This document shows positions 15,789 to 23,936 of a DNA stretch of 64,000 nt, piece after piece. Source of the stretch: an uncultured Lachnospiraceae bacterium (GTDB lineage: Bacteria > Bacillota > Clostridia > Lachnospirales > Lachnospiraceae); assembly GCA_910588955.1 (NCBI GenBank), contig CAJURQ010000003.1:219487-283486 (forward strand). Direction: 5' to 3'. The notes below the pieces were generated by a model, which made no database searches, was not told where the DNA came from, and saw only the letters and a list, made by a program, of their open reading frames with translations. The position numbers and the translations under genes are program-made. Each line of letters begins with the position of its first letter. Position 1 is the stretch's first letter.

Positions 15789-17741
15789 ATGGCGAATCAA
15801 CCGTTAGAGGCGTTGGTGTACACCAACGACAATTGCGTAGGATGTAACAAGTGTATTTCCGCATGTCCTGTGCTGACGGCAAACCGTGCGGTAGAGGAAA
15901 AGGGAAAGAATAAGATTATTGTGGATGGCAGCCAGTGCATCAGCTGCGGCGCATGTTTTGACGTATGTGCGCACAATGCGAGAAGCTACAACGACGACAC
16001 GGAGCGCTTCTTTGAGGATTTGAAGAAGGGAGAGAAGATTTCCCTCCTGCTTGCGCCCGCTTTTCTGGCAAATTATCCGAGGGAGTACGCCACGGTTTTA
16101 GGGGGACTTAAGAAGCTTGGCGTGAACCGGATTATCAGCATCAGTTTCGGGGCGGATATTACGACTTGGGGATATGTCAAATATATAACCGAGCACAATT
16201 TTACGGGCGGTATTTCACAACCTTGTCCCGCGGTGGTAGGGTACATAGAAAAGTATCTCCCGGAGCTGATTCCCAGCTTGATGCCGGTGCACTCCCCGAT
16301 GATGTGCGGTGCGATTTATGTGAAGAAGTATATGAAAGTGCCGGACAAGCTTGCATTTATCAGTCCGTGCATTGCGAAGAAAAATGAGATTGACGATCCG
16401 AACTGCGGCGGCTATGTCTCCTATAATGTGACCTTCGATCATCTGATGAAGTATGTGAGGGAGCATAATTTTTCCGGTCCTGCGGTGACGGATGAGATTG
16501 AGTACGGTCTGGGGTCTATCTATCCCATGCCGGGCGGCTTGAAGGAAAACGTTTACTGGTTCTGCGGTGAGGATATCTTTATCAGACAGATTGAGGGCGA
16601 GGAGCATGCTTACAGGTTCTTGTCCGATTATAAGAAGCGGGTTTTGGGAAACAAGGAACTGCCTTTCATGGTGGACGCGCTGAACTGCGCGAAAGGATGT
16701 ATTTACGGTCCCGGCGTGGAGGAGGAGAAGACGAAGTCCGACGACACGCTCTATGAGCTGCAGAAGATTAGGGAGGCGAGCAAGAAGAGTGATAAGAGGC
16801 ATGCTTTCAGTAAGAGTCTTACGCCGAAACAGAGACTGGCAAAACTCAACAAGCAGTTTGCGCAGCTGGATATTAACGACTTTATCAGAAAATACACCGA
16901 TAAATCTTCGATGGTGACGGCGAAGAAGCCCAGCGCTGCCGAGATAGAAAAGATTTTTGTGGACATGGATAAGCGCACGGATTCGGAGCGCAATATCAAC
17001 TGTTCTGCATGCGGTTACGACACCTGTAAGAAGATGGCGACAGCAATCCATAACGGCTGTAACAATATCTATAACTGTATCCAGTTTGTAAAGGGCGAAG
17101 TGGAGAAGGAAGGCGAGCTCGCAAGGACGATGGCATCCGAGGTGGAGCAGAAGAACGCCGAGCTTCAGGAGAAGAACCAGAAGATTGCGGAGCTGATCGC
17201 CGAAGTGCAGGTAGATTTTGACAGTCTGGATATCTCCATCAGCGAAATGTCCGAGGGCAATAACAGTAATGCGGAGGAGAGCACGGGAATTTCGGCTTCC
17301 ATGAGCGACGTGGTGAATTTCTGCGACCAGCTGAACGAGGCGCTCGGAAAGATTCAGAGCCTGCTCGTCAAACTGGAAGAAAACAATGAGGAAATCACAA
17401 ACGTGGCGGAGGAGACGAACTTGCTTGCTCTGAATGCGAGTATCGAGGCGGCAAGAGCCGGGGAGTCCGGGAGAGGATTCGCGATCATTGCGGAGAATAT
17501 TAAGAAACTTGCCGATTCCTCCAAAGATACGGCGAGCGACTCCGACGCGAACAAGGCGCAGATACAGACGGCGATCTCGGATCTTCTGACAGACGCCAAA
17601 AAACTGATCGAAGTCATCGACGGCGTGAATCTGCGGGTGACGAATCTGGCGGCGTCCACGGAGGAGATTGCGGCGTCAGCAGATATGGTAAGCACGATAT
17701 CCAGTGATTTGAAGGATAAGCTTGCAGAGTTGAACCGTTAA
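15789..17741 (+). CDS. Sensory [FeFe]-hydrogenase-like / methyl-accepting signalling fusion
   Basis: A 650-residue soluble protein joining four parts. Residues 15-62 hold two 4Fe-4S ferredoxin motifs (CVGCNKCISAC, CISCGACFDVC). Residues 85-310 are an [FeFe]-hydrogenase large-subunit domain with all four H-cluster cysteine positions (C146 in SQPCPAV, C194 in SPCIAKKNE, C300 and C304 in NCAKGCIYGPG). Residues 400-430 are an extra FeS motif (CSACGYDTC). Residues 440-650 are a coiled-coil MCP signalling domain with the EETNLLALNASIEAARAGE hairpin tip. There are no membrane helices. It matches the idea of a cytoplasmic H2/redox-sensing chemoreceptor; catalysis is unproven since the L1 motif is reduced. 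Start ATG 15789, behind TTGGAGGG. Confidence 0.85.
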   Translation: MANQPLEALVYTNDNCVGCNKCISACPVLTANRAVEEKGKNKIIVDGSQCISCGACFDVCAHNARSYNDDTERFFEDLKKGEKISLLLAPAFLANYPREYATVLGGLKKLGVNRIISISFGADITTWGYVKYITEHNFTGGISQPCPAVVGYIEKYLPELIPSLMPVHSPMMCGAIYVKKYMKVPDKLAFISPCIAKKNEIDDPNCGGYVSYNVTFDHLMKYVREHNFSGPAVTDEIEYGLGSIYPMPGGLKENVYWFCGEDIFIRQIEGEEHAYRFLSDYKKRVLGNKELPFMVDALNCAKGCIYGPGVEEEKTKSDDTLYELQKIREASKKSDKRHAFSKSLTPKQRLAKLNKQFAQLDINDFIRKYTDKSSMVTAKKPSAAEIEKIFVDMDKRTDSERNINCSACGYDTCKKMATAIHNGCNNIYNCIQFVKGEVEKEGELARTMASEVEQKNAELQEKNQKIAELIAEVQVDFDSLDISISEMSEGNNSNAEESTGISASMSDVVNFCDQLNEALGKIQSLLVKLEENNEEITNVAEETNLLALNASIEAARAGESGRGFAIIAENIKKLADSSKDTASDSDANKAQIQTAISDLLTDAKKLIEVIDGVNLRVTNLAASTEEIAASADMVSTISSDLKDKLAELNR

Positions 17742-17786
17742 ATACGGGAACGCGATATTGCCGGATCAGATAGTTAAATAGGAAAC

Positions 17787-17835
17787 AAAAAGCGGGAGAC
17801 TGAAGTTCTGAAAACGACGGTCTTCCGCTTTTCTT
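17787..17835. terminator. Bidirectional terminator between converging genes
   Basis: AAAAGCGGGAGACT at about 17787-17801 pairs with GGTCTTCCGCTTTT at 17819-17832; A-rich on one side and T-rich on the other. Confidence 0.7.
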
Positions 17836-17859
17836 TGTTATCGGTGGGCAGACGGCATT

Positions 17860-18495
17860 TTAGTACCCCAGTTCTTCGCCCACAAGATAGACTTTGATTC
17901 TGCCGGGATGCATACTGCGTCTTGTGACTACAATCTGACAACAGAAGCATTCCGGGGAAAGGCAGTTGTGGCACACGCCTGTCGCGGCGCAGGGGAGGTT
18001 TCGCTCCAGCCGGATAGCATTGGCGGGAGATGCCGTGTTCCTGACTCTTGCCACGCCGCTCTCCACATCGGGGACAACCTTATTCATGCCCGCCACAATG
18101 ATCACGTTGGAAGGCCCTTGAATCAGACAGGCGACACGGTTGCCGTTGCCGTCGATGTTGATCAGTTCGCCGTCCAGAGTGATAGCGTTGGTGCTCATAA
18201 GAAAATAGTCGGCGAGAACGGTTCTGCCGTAGATCTGCCGGGATTCTTCAGGGGTTTTCGCCGCACTGCGATCCAACAGCTCATACGAGCCGCCGTGGAT
18301 GGCGTCCATCAGTCCGCACTCCTTCAAAGTCTCGCTGCCGCCCCAGCCGATAATTGCGCCGGAAGGCATTTCAGAGAGAATTGCCTCTATGCATGCCGCC
18401 GATGTGTCAAAATAGCAGCCTTTCATATTTCTTTTTTCCAGATTTTTAATAATGGTTTCCGCCTGTCTGGCGAGTGCTGTTTTTTTATGTGACAT
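17860..18495 (-). CDS. LUD-domain protein (LutC-like, lactate utilisation type)
   Basis: A 211-residue LUD (DUF162) protein: IIGWGGSETLKECGL, DYFLMSTNAITLDGELINIDG, VIIVAGMNKVV and a C-terminal cysteine-rich tail (TGVCHNCLSPECFCCQIVV). LUD proteins act with Fe-S partners in lactate oxidation in Bacillus, but single LUD genes like this are common in anaerobes with no proven substrate. I start at 18495 because GGAGGA lies between it and the upstream in-frame ATG at 18510. Transcribed alone. Confidence 0.82.
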   Translation of the reverse strand: MSHKKTALARQAETIIKNLEKRNMKGCYFDTSAACIEAILSEMPSGAIIGWGGSETLKECGLMDAIHGGSYELLDRSAAKTPEESRQIYGRTVLADYFLMSTNAITLDGELINIDGNGNRVACLIQGPSNVIIVAGMNKVVPDVESGVARVRNTASPANAIRLERNLPCAATGVCHNCLSPECFCCQIVVTRRSMHPGRIKVYLVGEELGY

Positions 18496-18760
18496 ATGTA
18501 TTTCCTCCATACTATAAGATGATTTGTAAAGCTTTTCAATTATTGTATCACTGTACTTTGTGGAGGCGCAAGCAGGTAATTGGTATCAGACGGGCTGTTT
18601 TTGGACGATACGCCTGTTGCATGGCGGTTGTGCAGATGATAAAATGTTCAATTCTACGCCCTAAATTGACTGTCAATTTATATAAATATATAATAAAATA
18701 AGAAAACAATAGACGATATATAAGAAAGTGAAAATTTTTAAAAAAATTTCAAAAAATGTA

Positions 18761-18788
18761 TTGACAAATCATATTGAGGTGATATAAT
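18761..18788 (+). promoter_or_regulatory. Strong promoter of the candidate ncRNA
   Basis: TTGACA at 18761-18766, 16 bases, then TATAAT at 18783-18788, preceded by an A/T-rich stretch that resembles an UP element. No protein gene follows for 550 bases. Confidence 0.8.
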
Positions 18789-18794
18789 AAACTC

Positions 18795-19175
18795 ATAAAG
18801 AAACACTTCACATAGATAAACTAAAAGAAAGAGAGGTACGGTCCACCAAAAACTTAAAGTAACACATCAGGGAACTACAAGTGAATAGGAGACCACTGAA
18901 AAGACGAACGAAATCGAGTACATGAAGAGGTTGGCGAATCAGAGAAGAGTCCCGGGAAAGCTCCCATAGAAGAAGAGAAGAGAGCGGATGAGAGAAAAGA
19001 GAAGAAATCCGAAGGGAGAGAGGGAACAGACGCCACAGTATCTAGGATACGAGAGAAGAGATGGAAAGAGGACGTGAGGGAAAGACGGAGGTAAAGGCCA
19101 TTGGACAGTGAGGTTTAGAAACGGGTATTGATTCCTTAGAGAATGAATACCCGTTTCGCATTGTATCTTTTTTTA
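18795..19175 (+). ncRNA. Candidate non-coding RNA, about 380 nt, purine-rich
   Basis: The stretch starts at a consensus promoter and ends at a strong hairpin. It holds no open frame longer than about 30 codons. By hand count, 18841-19080 has about 26 T and 37 C in 240 bases, so roughly 74% purine on this strand, unlike any neighbour. Short local hairpins are visible, e.g. GTATC-TAG-GATAC near 19040, GGGA-AAGC-TCCC near 18955, AGTG..CACT near 18880, CGGAT..ATCCG near 18985-19010. I do not recognise RNase P, tmRNA, SRP or 6S RNA signatures. Twelve GGA triplets occur, which would suit a CsrA-binding RNA, but that is about what the composition predicts. Confidence 0.6.
19118..19174 (+). terminator. 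3' hairpin of the candidate ncRNA
   Basis: A 12-base stem (19118-19129 with 19146-19157) plus an inner ATTC/GAAT stem. The T run (CTTTTTTT) follows after about ten bases. Confidence 0.75.
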
Positions 19176-19230
19176 TTTATCTTATAGGAATCTTAATAAA
19201 ATCGGGGTGGCTTTTCCACTAAAAATAGGT

Positions 19231-19254
19231 TATAGTATACTTATGCATACTATA
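19231..19254. promoter_or_regulatory. Palindrome upstream of the NagZ-type gene, possible operator
   Basis: TATAGTAT at 19231-19238 and ATACTATA at 19247-19254 form a perfect inverted repeat with an eight-base centre, about 30 bases upstream of a TATAAT at 19285-19290 that could serve the next gene. Confidence 0.45.
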
Positions 19255-19336
19255 TCTTGTATGTGGCTGGCTTTGCGAGCCTGTTATAATAGAACTGTTT
19301 GGATAAAAGATTTCAGAAAGGACATGGTTACAGCCG

Positions 19337-20806
19337 ATGGGAAAGCTGCATAAGAGGAGAAAAGGATATTCGGACGAAGAGCTGGATGAAGAAGAGGAAG
19401 ATTTTGAGGACGAAGAGGACGAGGACGAAGAAGACGAGGACGATGACGACGAAGAAAACGACGAGATAGAGGATGATGAGGACGAAGAGTATGACGAGGA
19501 GGCGGAACGTCGTGCATACAGGCACAGACGCAGAGTCCGCAACCAGATTATTGTCTATCTGGTGATTTTTTTTGTGGCTGTGGGTATTGCCGGGGGCGGA
19601 TTTGTAATCGGAAGGAAAGTGTTTTCGATTGTCCAGCACAAGCGGCAGGAGGCTGAGAAGGAAAAGGCAGCGGAAGAGGCGGCGGAGGAAGAGCCGCCGG
19701 AGGAGGAAATGGTGATTGATACGCCTGAGCCGGTAGAGGAAGAGCCAGTAGAAGAGGAAGATCTTCTGGGAGGTCTGGCAGAGTCCTATTATTCCGAGAT
19801 GCCGATTGAGACGAAGGTGGCGGGGCTCTTTATGGTGACGCCGGAGGCGATAACAGGTGTCAGTACAGCGACGCAGGCGGGAGAGGGTACGCAGGAAGCG
19901 CTGAACCAGTACGCGGTGGGTGGTCTGATTTATTTTGGAAAAAATATTCTGGATGAGGAACAGATCACAACGATGCTTTCGAGCACAACATCCAAAAGCA
20001 GTTACCCGATTTTTCTCGCTGTGGACGAGGAAGGCGGCGACGTCAGCAGGGTTGCGAACAGCAAGGTCGAGGTGACGAAAGTAGATGATATGGCGTCAAT
20101 CGGCGCGGGCGGTGATGCTTCCAAGGCTGTAGAAGCCGGGACGACGATCGGTTCTTACCTGAAAGAGATAGGATTTAATGTGGATTTTGCGCCTGTTGCG
20201 GATGTTGCCGGGGAAGGAAGCGCACTCGGGAACCGTTCTTTTGGATCTGATCCCCAGATGGTGGGTGAGATGGTAGCCGGTGCGGTAAGCGGAATTGAAG
20301 GTACGGGTGTGAGCGCCTGCCTGAAGCATTTTCCGGGTTTGGGAAGCACGACGGAAGATACCCATGACGGCAGGGTGGAGATTACGAAGTCGTTAGATGA
20401 AATGCGTGCCTCGGATTTTGTGCCCTTTTCCGCAGGCATAGAGGCTGGAGTGGATTTTGTGATGGTCAGTCATGCAGCAGCTCCCGCGTTGGATGAGGAG
20501 AATATTCCAAGCTCCCTGTCAAAGAAAGTGATTACGGATGTTTTGCGGGGAGAACTCGGGTTTGAAGGCGTGGTTATCACGGATGCCTTGGATATGACGG
20601 CAATTACAGAGTATTATCCGCCAGAGGAAGCGGCGGTGATGGCGCTGGAAGCAGGCGCGGACATGCTGCTTATGCCGGAGGATTTTGAGAAGGCGTATAA
20701 TGCGGTACTCGCTGCAGTGCAGGACGGGACCATCTCGGAGGAGCGGATCAACGAGTCTCTGGATCGGATTTATCGGGTGAAGTGCGCAGGGAAGCTGGAT
20801 AATTAG
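19337..20806 (+). CDS. Membrane-anchored GH3 beta-N-acetylhexosaminidase (NagZ-like)
   Basis: 489 residues. The N-terminus is cytosolic and extraordinarily acidic (residues 13-55 are almost all D/E), followed by a basic patch, one transmembrane helix (about 70-95, IVYLVIFFVAVGIAGGGFVIG) and an acidic E/P-rich spacer. The glycosidase domain spans 150-489: FLAVDEEGGDVSRVA, FAPVADVAGEG, KHFPGLGSTTEDTHDGRV and the nucleophile region GVVITDALDMTAI. NagZ-type enzymes cut N-acetylglucosamine from peptidoglycan fragments. The topology puts the enzyme outside, tethered. The ribosome site (GAAAGGAC) is unusually far from the only usable ATG. Confidence 0.85.
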   Translation: MGKLHKRRKGYSDEELDEEEEDFEDEEDEDEEDEDDDDEENDEIEDDEDEEYDEEAERRAYRHRRRVRNQIIVYLVIFFVAVGIAGGGFVIGRKVFSIVQHKRQEAEKEKAAEEAAEEEPPEEEMVIDTPEPVEEEPVEEEDLLGGLAESYYSEMPIETKVAGLFMVTPEAITGVSTATQAGEGTQEALNQYAVGGLIYFGKNILDEEQITTMLSSTTSKSSYPIFLAVDEEGGDVSRVANSKVEVTKVDDMASIGAGGDASKAVEAGTTIGSYLKEIGFNVDFAPVADVAGEGSALGNRSFGSDPQMVGEMVAGAVSGIEGTGVSACLKHFPGLGSTTEDTHDGRVEITKSLDEMRASDFVPFSAGIEAGVDFVMVSHAAAPALDEENIPSSLSKKVITDVLRGELGFEGVVITDALDMTAITEYYPPEEAAVMALEAGADMLLMPEDFEKAYNAVLAAVQDGTISEERINESLDRIYRVKCAGKLDN

Positions 20807-20944
20807 ATAATAATATAGGAATCGGGTGAGGCGGGGGCATAAGTGATGGGATTCAGTATACACTATTTGAGTGTAAAATAAAATAGCTGTCTATGTTAAG
20901 CCCCCTATAATTTTTTAACAGGGTGAAGTGAAAAATAGTACGGG

Positions 20945-20993
20945 AAGCCTGAGAGTTCAGTTCATAACAGGATTGACTAACAGGCTTTTTTTA
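20945..20993 (+). terminator. Terminator or attenuator in front of the sigma-factor unit
   Basis: AAGCCTG (20945-20951) pairs with CAGGCTT (20981-20987), followed by a T run. It stands between the NagZ-type gene and the small ORF at 21087 and could stop read-through or act as an attenuator. The rest of 20807-21086 shows nothing I can name. Confidence 0.55.
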
Positions 20994-21086
20994 TTTAGAA
21001 TTGTGAGATATCTGCAACCGACGATGACGCCTGTTCGTTCTATGGGTGTAGGAACCACATCCCGGCAGGACGAAAGGAGGGAGAGT

Positions 21087-21212
21087 ATGCCGTATGATTT
21101 CATCAGGCGTATCATTCAGGCGGCCATCGAATTATTCCCGATAGATGAGGCGAAAAAGACGGATATGCTGCGGAGTATTGTGGAACAAAAAACGAAAGAG
21201 GAGGATCAATAA
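21087..21212 (+). CDS. Small protein (41 residues) ahead of the sigma factor
   Basis: A 41-residue helical, charged protein (MPYDFIRRIIQAAIELFPID...). It has an excellent ribosome site (AAAGGAGGG) and its stop lies three bases before the sigma-factor start, so translation is probably coupled. No family recognised; it could modulate the sigma factor, which is a guess from context. Confidence 0.65.
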   Translation: MPYDFIRRIIQAAIELFPIDEAKKTDMLRSIVEQKTKEEDQ

Positions 21213-21215
21213 ACG

Positions 21216-23138
21216 ATGTACTGTATTTTTTGTGGAAAACAAATCACGGACGATTCTAAATTTTGTCCGTATTGCGGCAAGGCTGTCTTACAGGGCGACG
21301 AGTTAGCAGAGTTGGTGGCGGCAGCGCGCACAGGCGATCAGGAAGCTGTCAGCGCCTTGTATGAAAAGACTTACAGTAAGGTCTTTTACACGGTCAGGTC
21401 CATGATCAAGGATCAGGATGCGGTGTTTGACATCGTACAGGACACTTACATAAAAGCATTTGCGCATCTGGACAGTTTTCAGGGCGATACGAAATTTTTG
21501 CCGTGGGTACGGCAGATCGCTGCTAACACAGCCAGAGATTGGTTGAAAAAGAAGCGCCCCATGCTGTTTACGGAGTTGGGTTCAGGCGAAGGGCAGGATA
21601 CAGCCATGGAGGAACTGCTCCCGGATGAGCGCAGTGAGAACCTTCCAGATCAGGTCATCGATCAGGAGGAGACAAAACGTCTGATTCGCGAAATCATTGA
21701 GGAATTGCCTGAGGATCAGCGTGCTGCCATCGGCATGTTTTACTATGGGGAGATGTCGGTAAAAGAGATTGCCGATGCCATGGGTGTCTCTGAGAGCGCG
21801 GTCAAGAGCCGCCTGATGTATGGACGCAAGAAAATCGAAAAGAAAGTGCTGGAACTGGAAAAACAGGGTACGAAGCTTTACGGTCTGGCTCCGATTCCGT
21901 TCCTGCTTCTGCTGTTCCGCAATCAAAAGGTATATGGGGCCGAGGCACCGGATGGTCGGATGCTTCAAAACATCTTAGCTTCGCAACCCATGGGAGCAGC
22001 CACGGCGGCTGGCAGCATTGGCGCATTGAAAATTGGTCTCATTGCGTTTTCCGCCGTTGCAGTTGTCGGGCTGGGCGCGTTTGGCGTGCCGCGGATTGCC
22101 GATCGACTGATCGAGCAGCAGGAACCGGCAGCCATTGAGGAAGTTATTGACGAGGGGTCGGAGGAGACTGCTCTCATTGACGAAGAATCGGAGGAACCCG
22201 CTCTCATCGAGGAGGAACCGGAGGAAGATGATCCTGTCGATGAGGCGCGGGAGCAGTACCGTATCATCATCAGCCAGGCGGACAGTTATGAATATGGGGA
22301 AGCCATCCCGGACCTTGAGACGATAGGGTATCGCTATGCGCTGGTACAGATGCAGCCGAATGATCCGGTGCGGACACTGCTGCTGGAAAAGGAAGAAGGA
22401 GGGTGGGCGTACGTGAAAAATACGCTCGTTTTCCAATATGATCCGAACACGAAGACGGTTTATCATCCTGTGGAAGCGATTGGAAGCGATATCCGCGGCG
22501 GGCTCTCCATGGCAGGGGACGGATACGGAATGATGAGTTTGGCATGGTCCGGCGGAACCGGGGAAGGCGATGTGACACGAATTACGCTGGACGGAGATTC
22601 TCTCAATCAGGATACCATTTGGACAGGGCGGATCGACCAGATGCCTGACTCGATTACCTTTATTGAGATCGAATGGCACGAGATTGGGGATCTGTCCGCG
22701 CTGGATGACGGGGCAGCGTCTGATTCGGGGGAGACATCGACGTCCGGGTCTGCCGACAATGGTGCGCTTCCCACCGATGGGGACCGCATTGTGCTCACCG
22801 GCTCTGTCGGCACATACGGTTATGACGAAATAGTCGAACTGCAGGGAGAACCTGATGCGAATGCTTTCGATGAGCGTTGGATGGAGTATGCCCAAAGCAG
22901 GACCTATCGCGTGATTTTATTGGATACGCCGCAGTTTTTGCGTCTTCACAGTGGAGCAGATGATGACTATTTTAGCAGTGAGGCAAGGATGATCAGTATT
23001 GAAGAGGCTGACGGTATGGAACAGTATGAGGGGCAGCATATCACGTTCAGCATTGATCCGGCCCATTCCTATTGGCCCAGCGACACATCGCTTCCCTTGG
23101 GACAGCCCATTACCGAAGATATTCATGTGCTTGATTAA
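21216..23138 (+). CDS. Zinc-ribbon ECF-type sigma factor fused to membrane anchor and outer domain
   Basis: 640 residues in one frame. Residues 1-22 are a zinc ribbon (C3, C6, C17, C20). Residues 40-115 are sigma region 2 (AVFDIVQDTYIKAFAHLDSF) and 155-212 sigma region 4 (LPEDQRAAIGMFYYGEMSV, SESAVKSRLMYGRKKI). One transmembrane helix lies at about 270-291, then an acidic repeat spacer (EETALIDEESEEPALIEEE) and about 290 extracytoplasmic residues with no named domain. ECF sigmas normally depend on a separate anti-sigma protein; here the sensor/anchor is in cis, so either the sigma part is held at the membrane or released by proteolysis. That mechanism is inference. Confidence 0.85.
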   Translation: MYCIFCGKQITDDSKFCPYCGKAVLQGDELAELVAAARTGDQEAVSALYEKTYSKVFYTVRSMIKDQDAVFDIVQDTYIKAFAHLDSFQGDTKFLPWVRQIAANTARDWLKKKRPMLFTELGSGEGQDTAMEELLPDERSENLPDQVIDQEETKRLIREIIEELPEDQRAAIGMFYYGEMSVKEIADAMGVSESAVKSRLMYGRKKIEKKVLELEKQGTKLYGLAPIPFLLLLFRNQKVYGAEAPDGRMLQNILASQPMGAATAAGSIGALKIGLIAFSAVAVVGLGAFGVPRIADRLIEQQEPAAIEEVIDEGSEETALIDEESEEPALIEEEPEEDDPVDEAREQYRIIISQADSYEYGEAIPDLETIGYRYALVQMQPNDPVRTLLLEKEEGGWAYVKNTLVFQYDPNTKTVYHPVEAIGSDIRGGLSMAGDGYGMMSLAWSGGTGEGDVTRITLDGDSLNQDTIWTGRIDQMPDSITFIEIEWHEIGDLSALDDGAASDSGETSTSGSADNGALPTDGDRIVLTGSVGTYGYDEIVELQGEPDANAFDERWMEYAQSRTYRVILLDTPQFLRLHSGADDDYFSSEARMISIEEADGMEQYEGQHITFSIDPAHSYWPSDTSLPLGQPITEDIHVLD

Positions 23139-23181
23139 AAATTTTTAAAAAATTAGAAAAAAATGCAACCACCCCTTTTGT

Positions 23182-23227
23182 TCAATCGTTTCATAGGTGT
23201 AAACCAATGAAACGATTGACTTTTTTT
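23182..23227 (+). terminator. Terminator of the sigma-factor gene
   Basis: A perfect 13-base stem (23182-23194 with 23207-23219), 12-base loop, then seven T. Confidence 0.85.
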
Positions 23228-23246
23228 CGGGGGGGGGGTGTAAAAT
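23216..23246 (+). promoter_or_regulatory. Promoter with a G10 tract in its spacer
   Basis: TTGACT (23216-23221) overlaps the terminator's right arm and T run; ten consecutive G follow at 23229-23238 and TAAAAT at 23241-23246. The spacer is 19 bases with G10 and would be 17 with G8, so slippage in the tract could turn the promoter up or down. Confidence 0.5.
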
Positions 23247-23326
23247 GGAAATGGTATGAGAGGGAAACAGCGGATCACGAAAAAACCATACTGCAGATAA
23301 ATCAGGATAAGAGGAGGAGTTATGTC

Positions 23327-23821
23327 ATGAAATGTTTTAACCACACGGAAAGGGAAGCAGTCGCAACCTGTCAAAAATGTGGGAAGGGATTGTGTAAGGA
23401 GTGCGCTGAAAAGTATACGCCCTGCATGTGTGATACCTGCGCGGAACAGACCCGAAAGAATCAACAGCAGCAAGCCCAAAATAAGGAAGAACAGAGAAAG
23501 CAGAAATACAAGGATGCTCTGGTTGACACCCGCGGCGAGTTCATAAAAACCGCTGTTATCGGTATTGTCGTCGCTTCCATTTGGATATGGTATTCGTATC
23601 ATAATCAGCAGGGTCTTCATGAAGATTACGGTTTGGGAGATTGGTTTGGGATGTTCTTCGTTGCATTCTGTATTCCGTTTGGATGGAAAGTGCTTACCTA
23701 TCTGCAATCGTTTATCCCTATTTCCATTTTTGGGACATGGTGGTTTTGGATTATATATACAGCAGTTAAGGCGTGTCTTTCGGCTCTCGTTGGAATCCCT
23801 GCCTTTTTTATCAGCTTGTGA
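23327..23821 (+). CDS. B-box-like zinc-binding membrane protein
   Basis: 164 residues. The N-terminus is a B-box-type zinc site (MKCFNHTEREAVATCQKCGKG..CKECAEKY.PCMCDTCAEQ), then a glutamine-rich coiled linker and three hydrophobic segments (about 70-88, 100-120, 130-160). Function unknown; such proteins are common in Clostridia and often sit near regulators. Start ATG 23327 behind AGAGGAGGAG. A 12-codon relic with the same first four residues occurs at 24395. Confidence 0.7.
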   Translation: MKCFNHTEREAVATCQKCGKGLCKECAEKYTPCMCDTCAEQTRKNQQQQAQNKEEQRKQKYKDALVDTRGEFIKTAVIGIVVASIWIWYSYHNQQGLHEDYGLGDWFGMFFVAFCIPFGWKVLTYLQSFIPISIFGTWWFWIIYTAVKACLSALVGIPAFFISL

Positions 23822-23936
23822 AAACAATCCTGACCCAAAGAAAAATTAACAAGCTGAAATAGCAGTATTTTACGAATCTGTATGTACCGGAGAAGTGATG
23901 GAACAAATAAAAATCAGAATATCAGGAGAAAAAATA

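Noticed and set aside
18922..19096. Three short ORFs (about 15, 29 and 16 codons) inside the purine-rich unit
   Set aside because: No good ribosome sites, highly basic products of low complexity, and stops are rare by chance in T-poor DNA; I prefer a non-coding reading.
18795..19175. CRISPR array or riboswitch in the purine-rich unit
   Set aside because: No regular direct repeats with spacers, and no downstream gene within the expected distance with a matching aptamer core that I can recognise.
19219..19639. Serine- or leucine-rich long frames antisense to the acidic head of the NagZ-type gene
   Set aside because: They are the complement of the D/E codon run and have no ribosome sites.
23207..23326. 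40 extra N-terminal codons of the B-box-like protein
   Set aside because: They are read from the terminator hairpin and G tract; the MKCF start at 23327 has a strong ribosome site.
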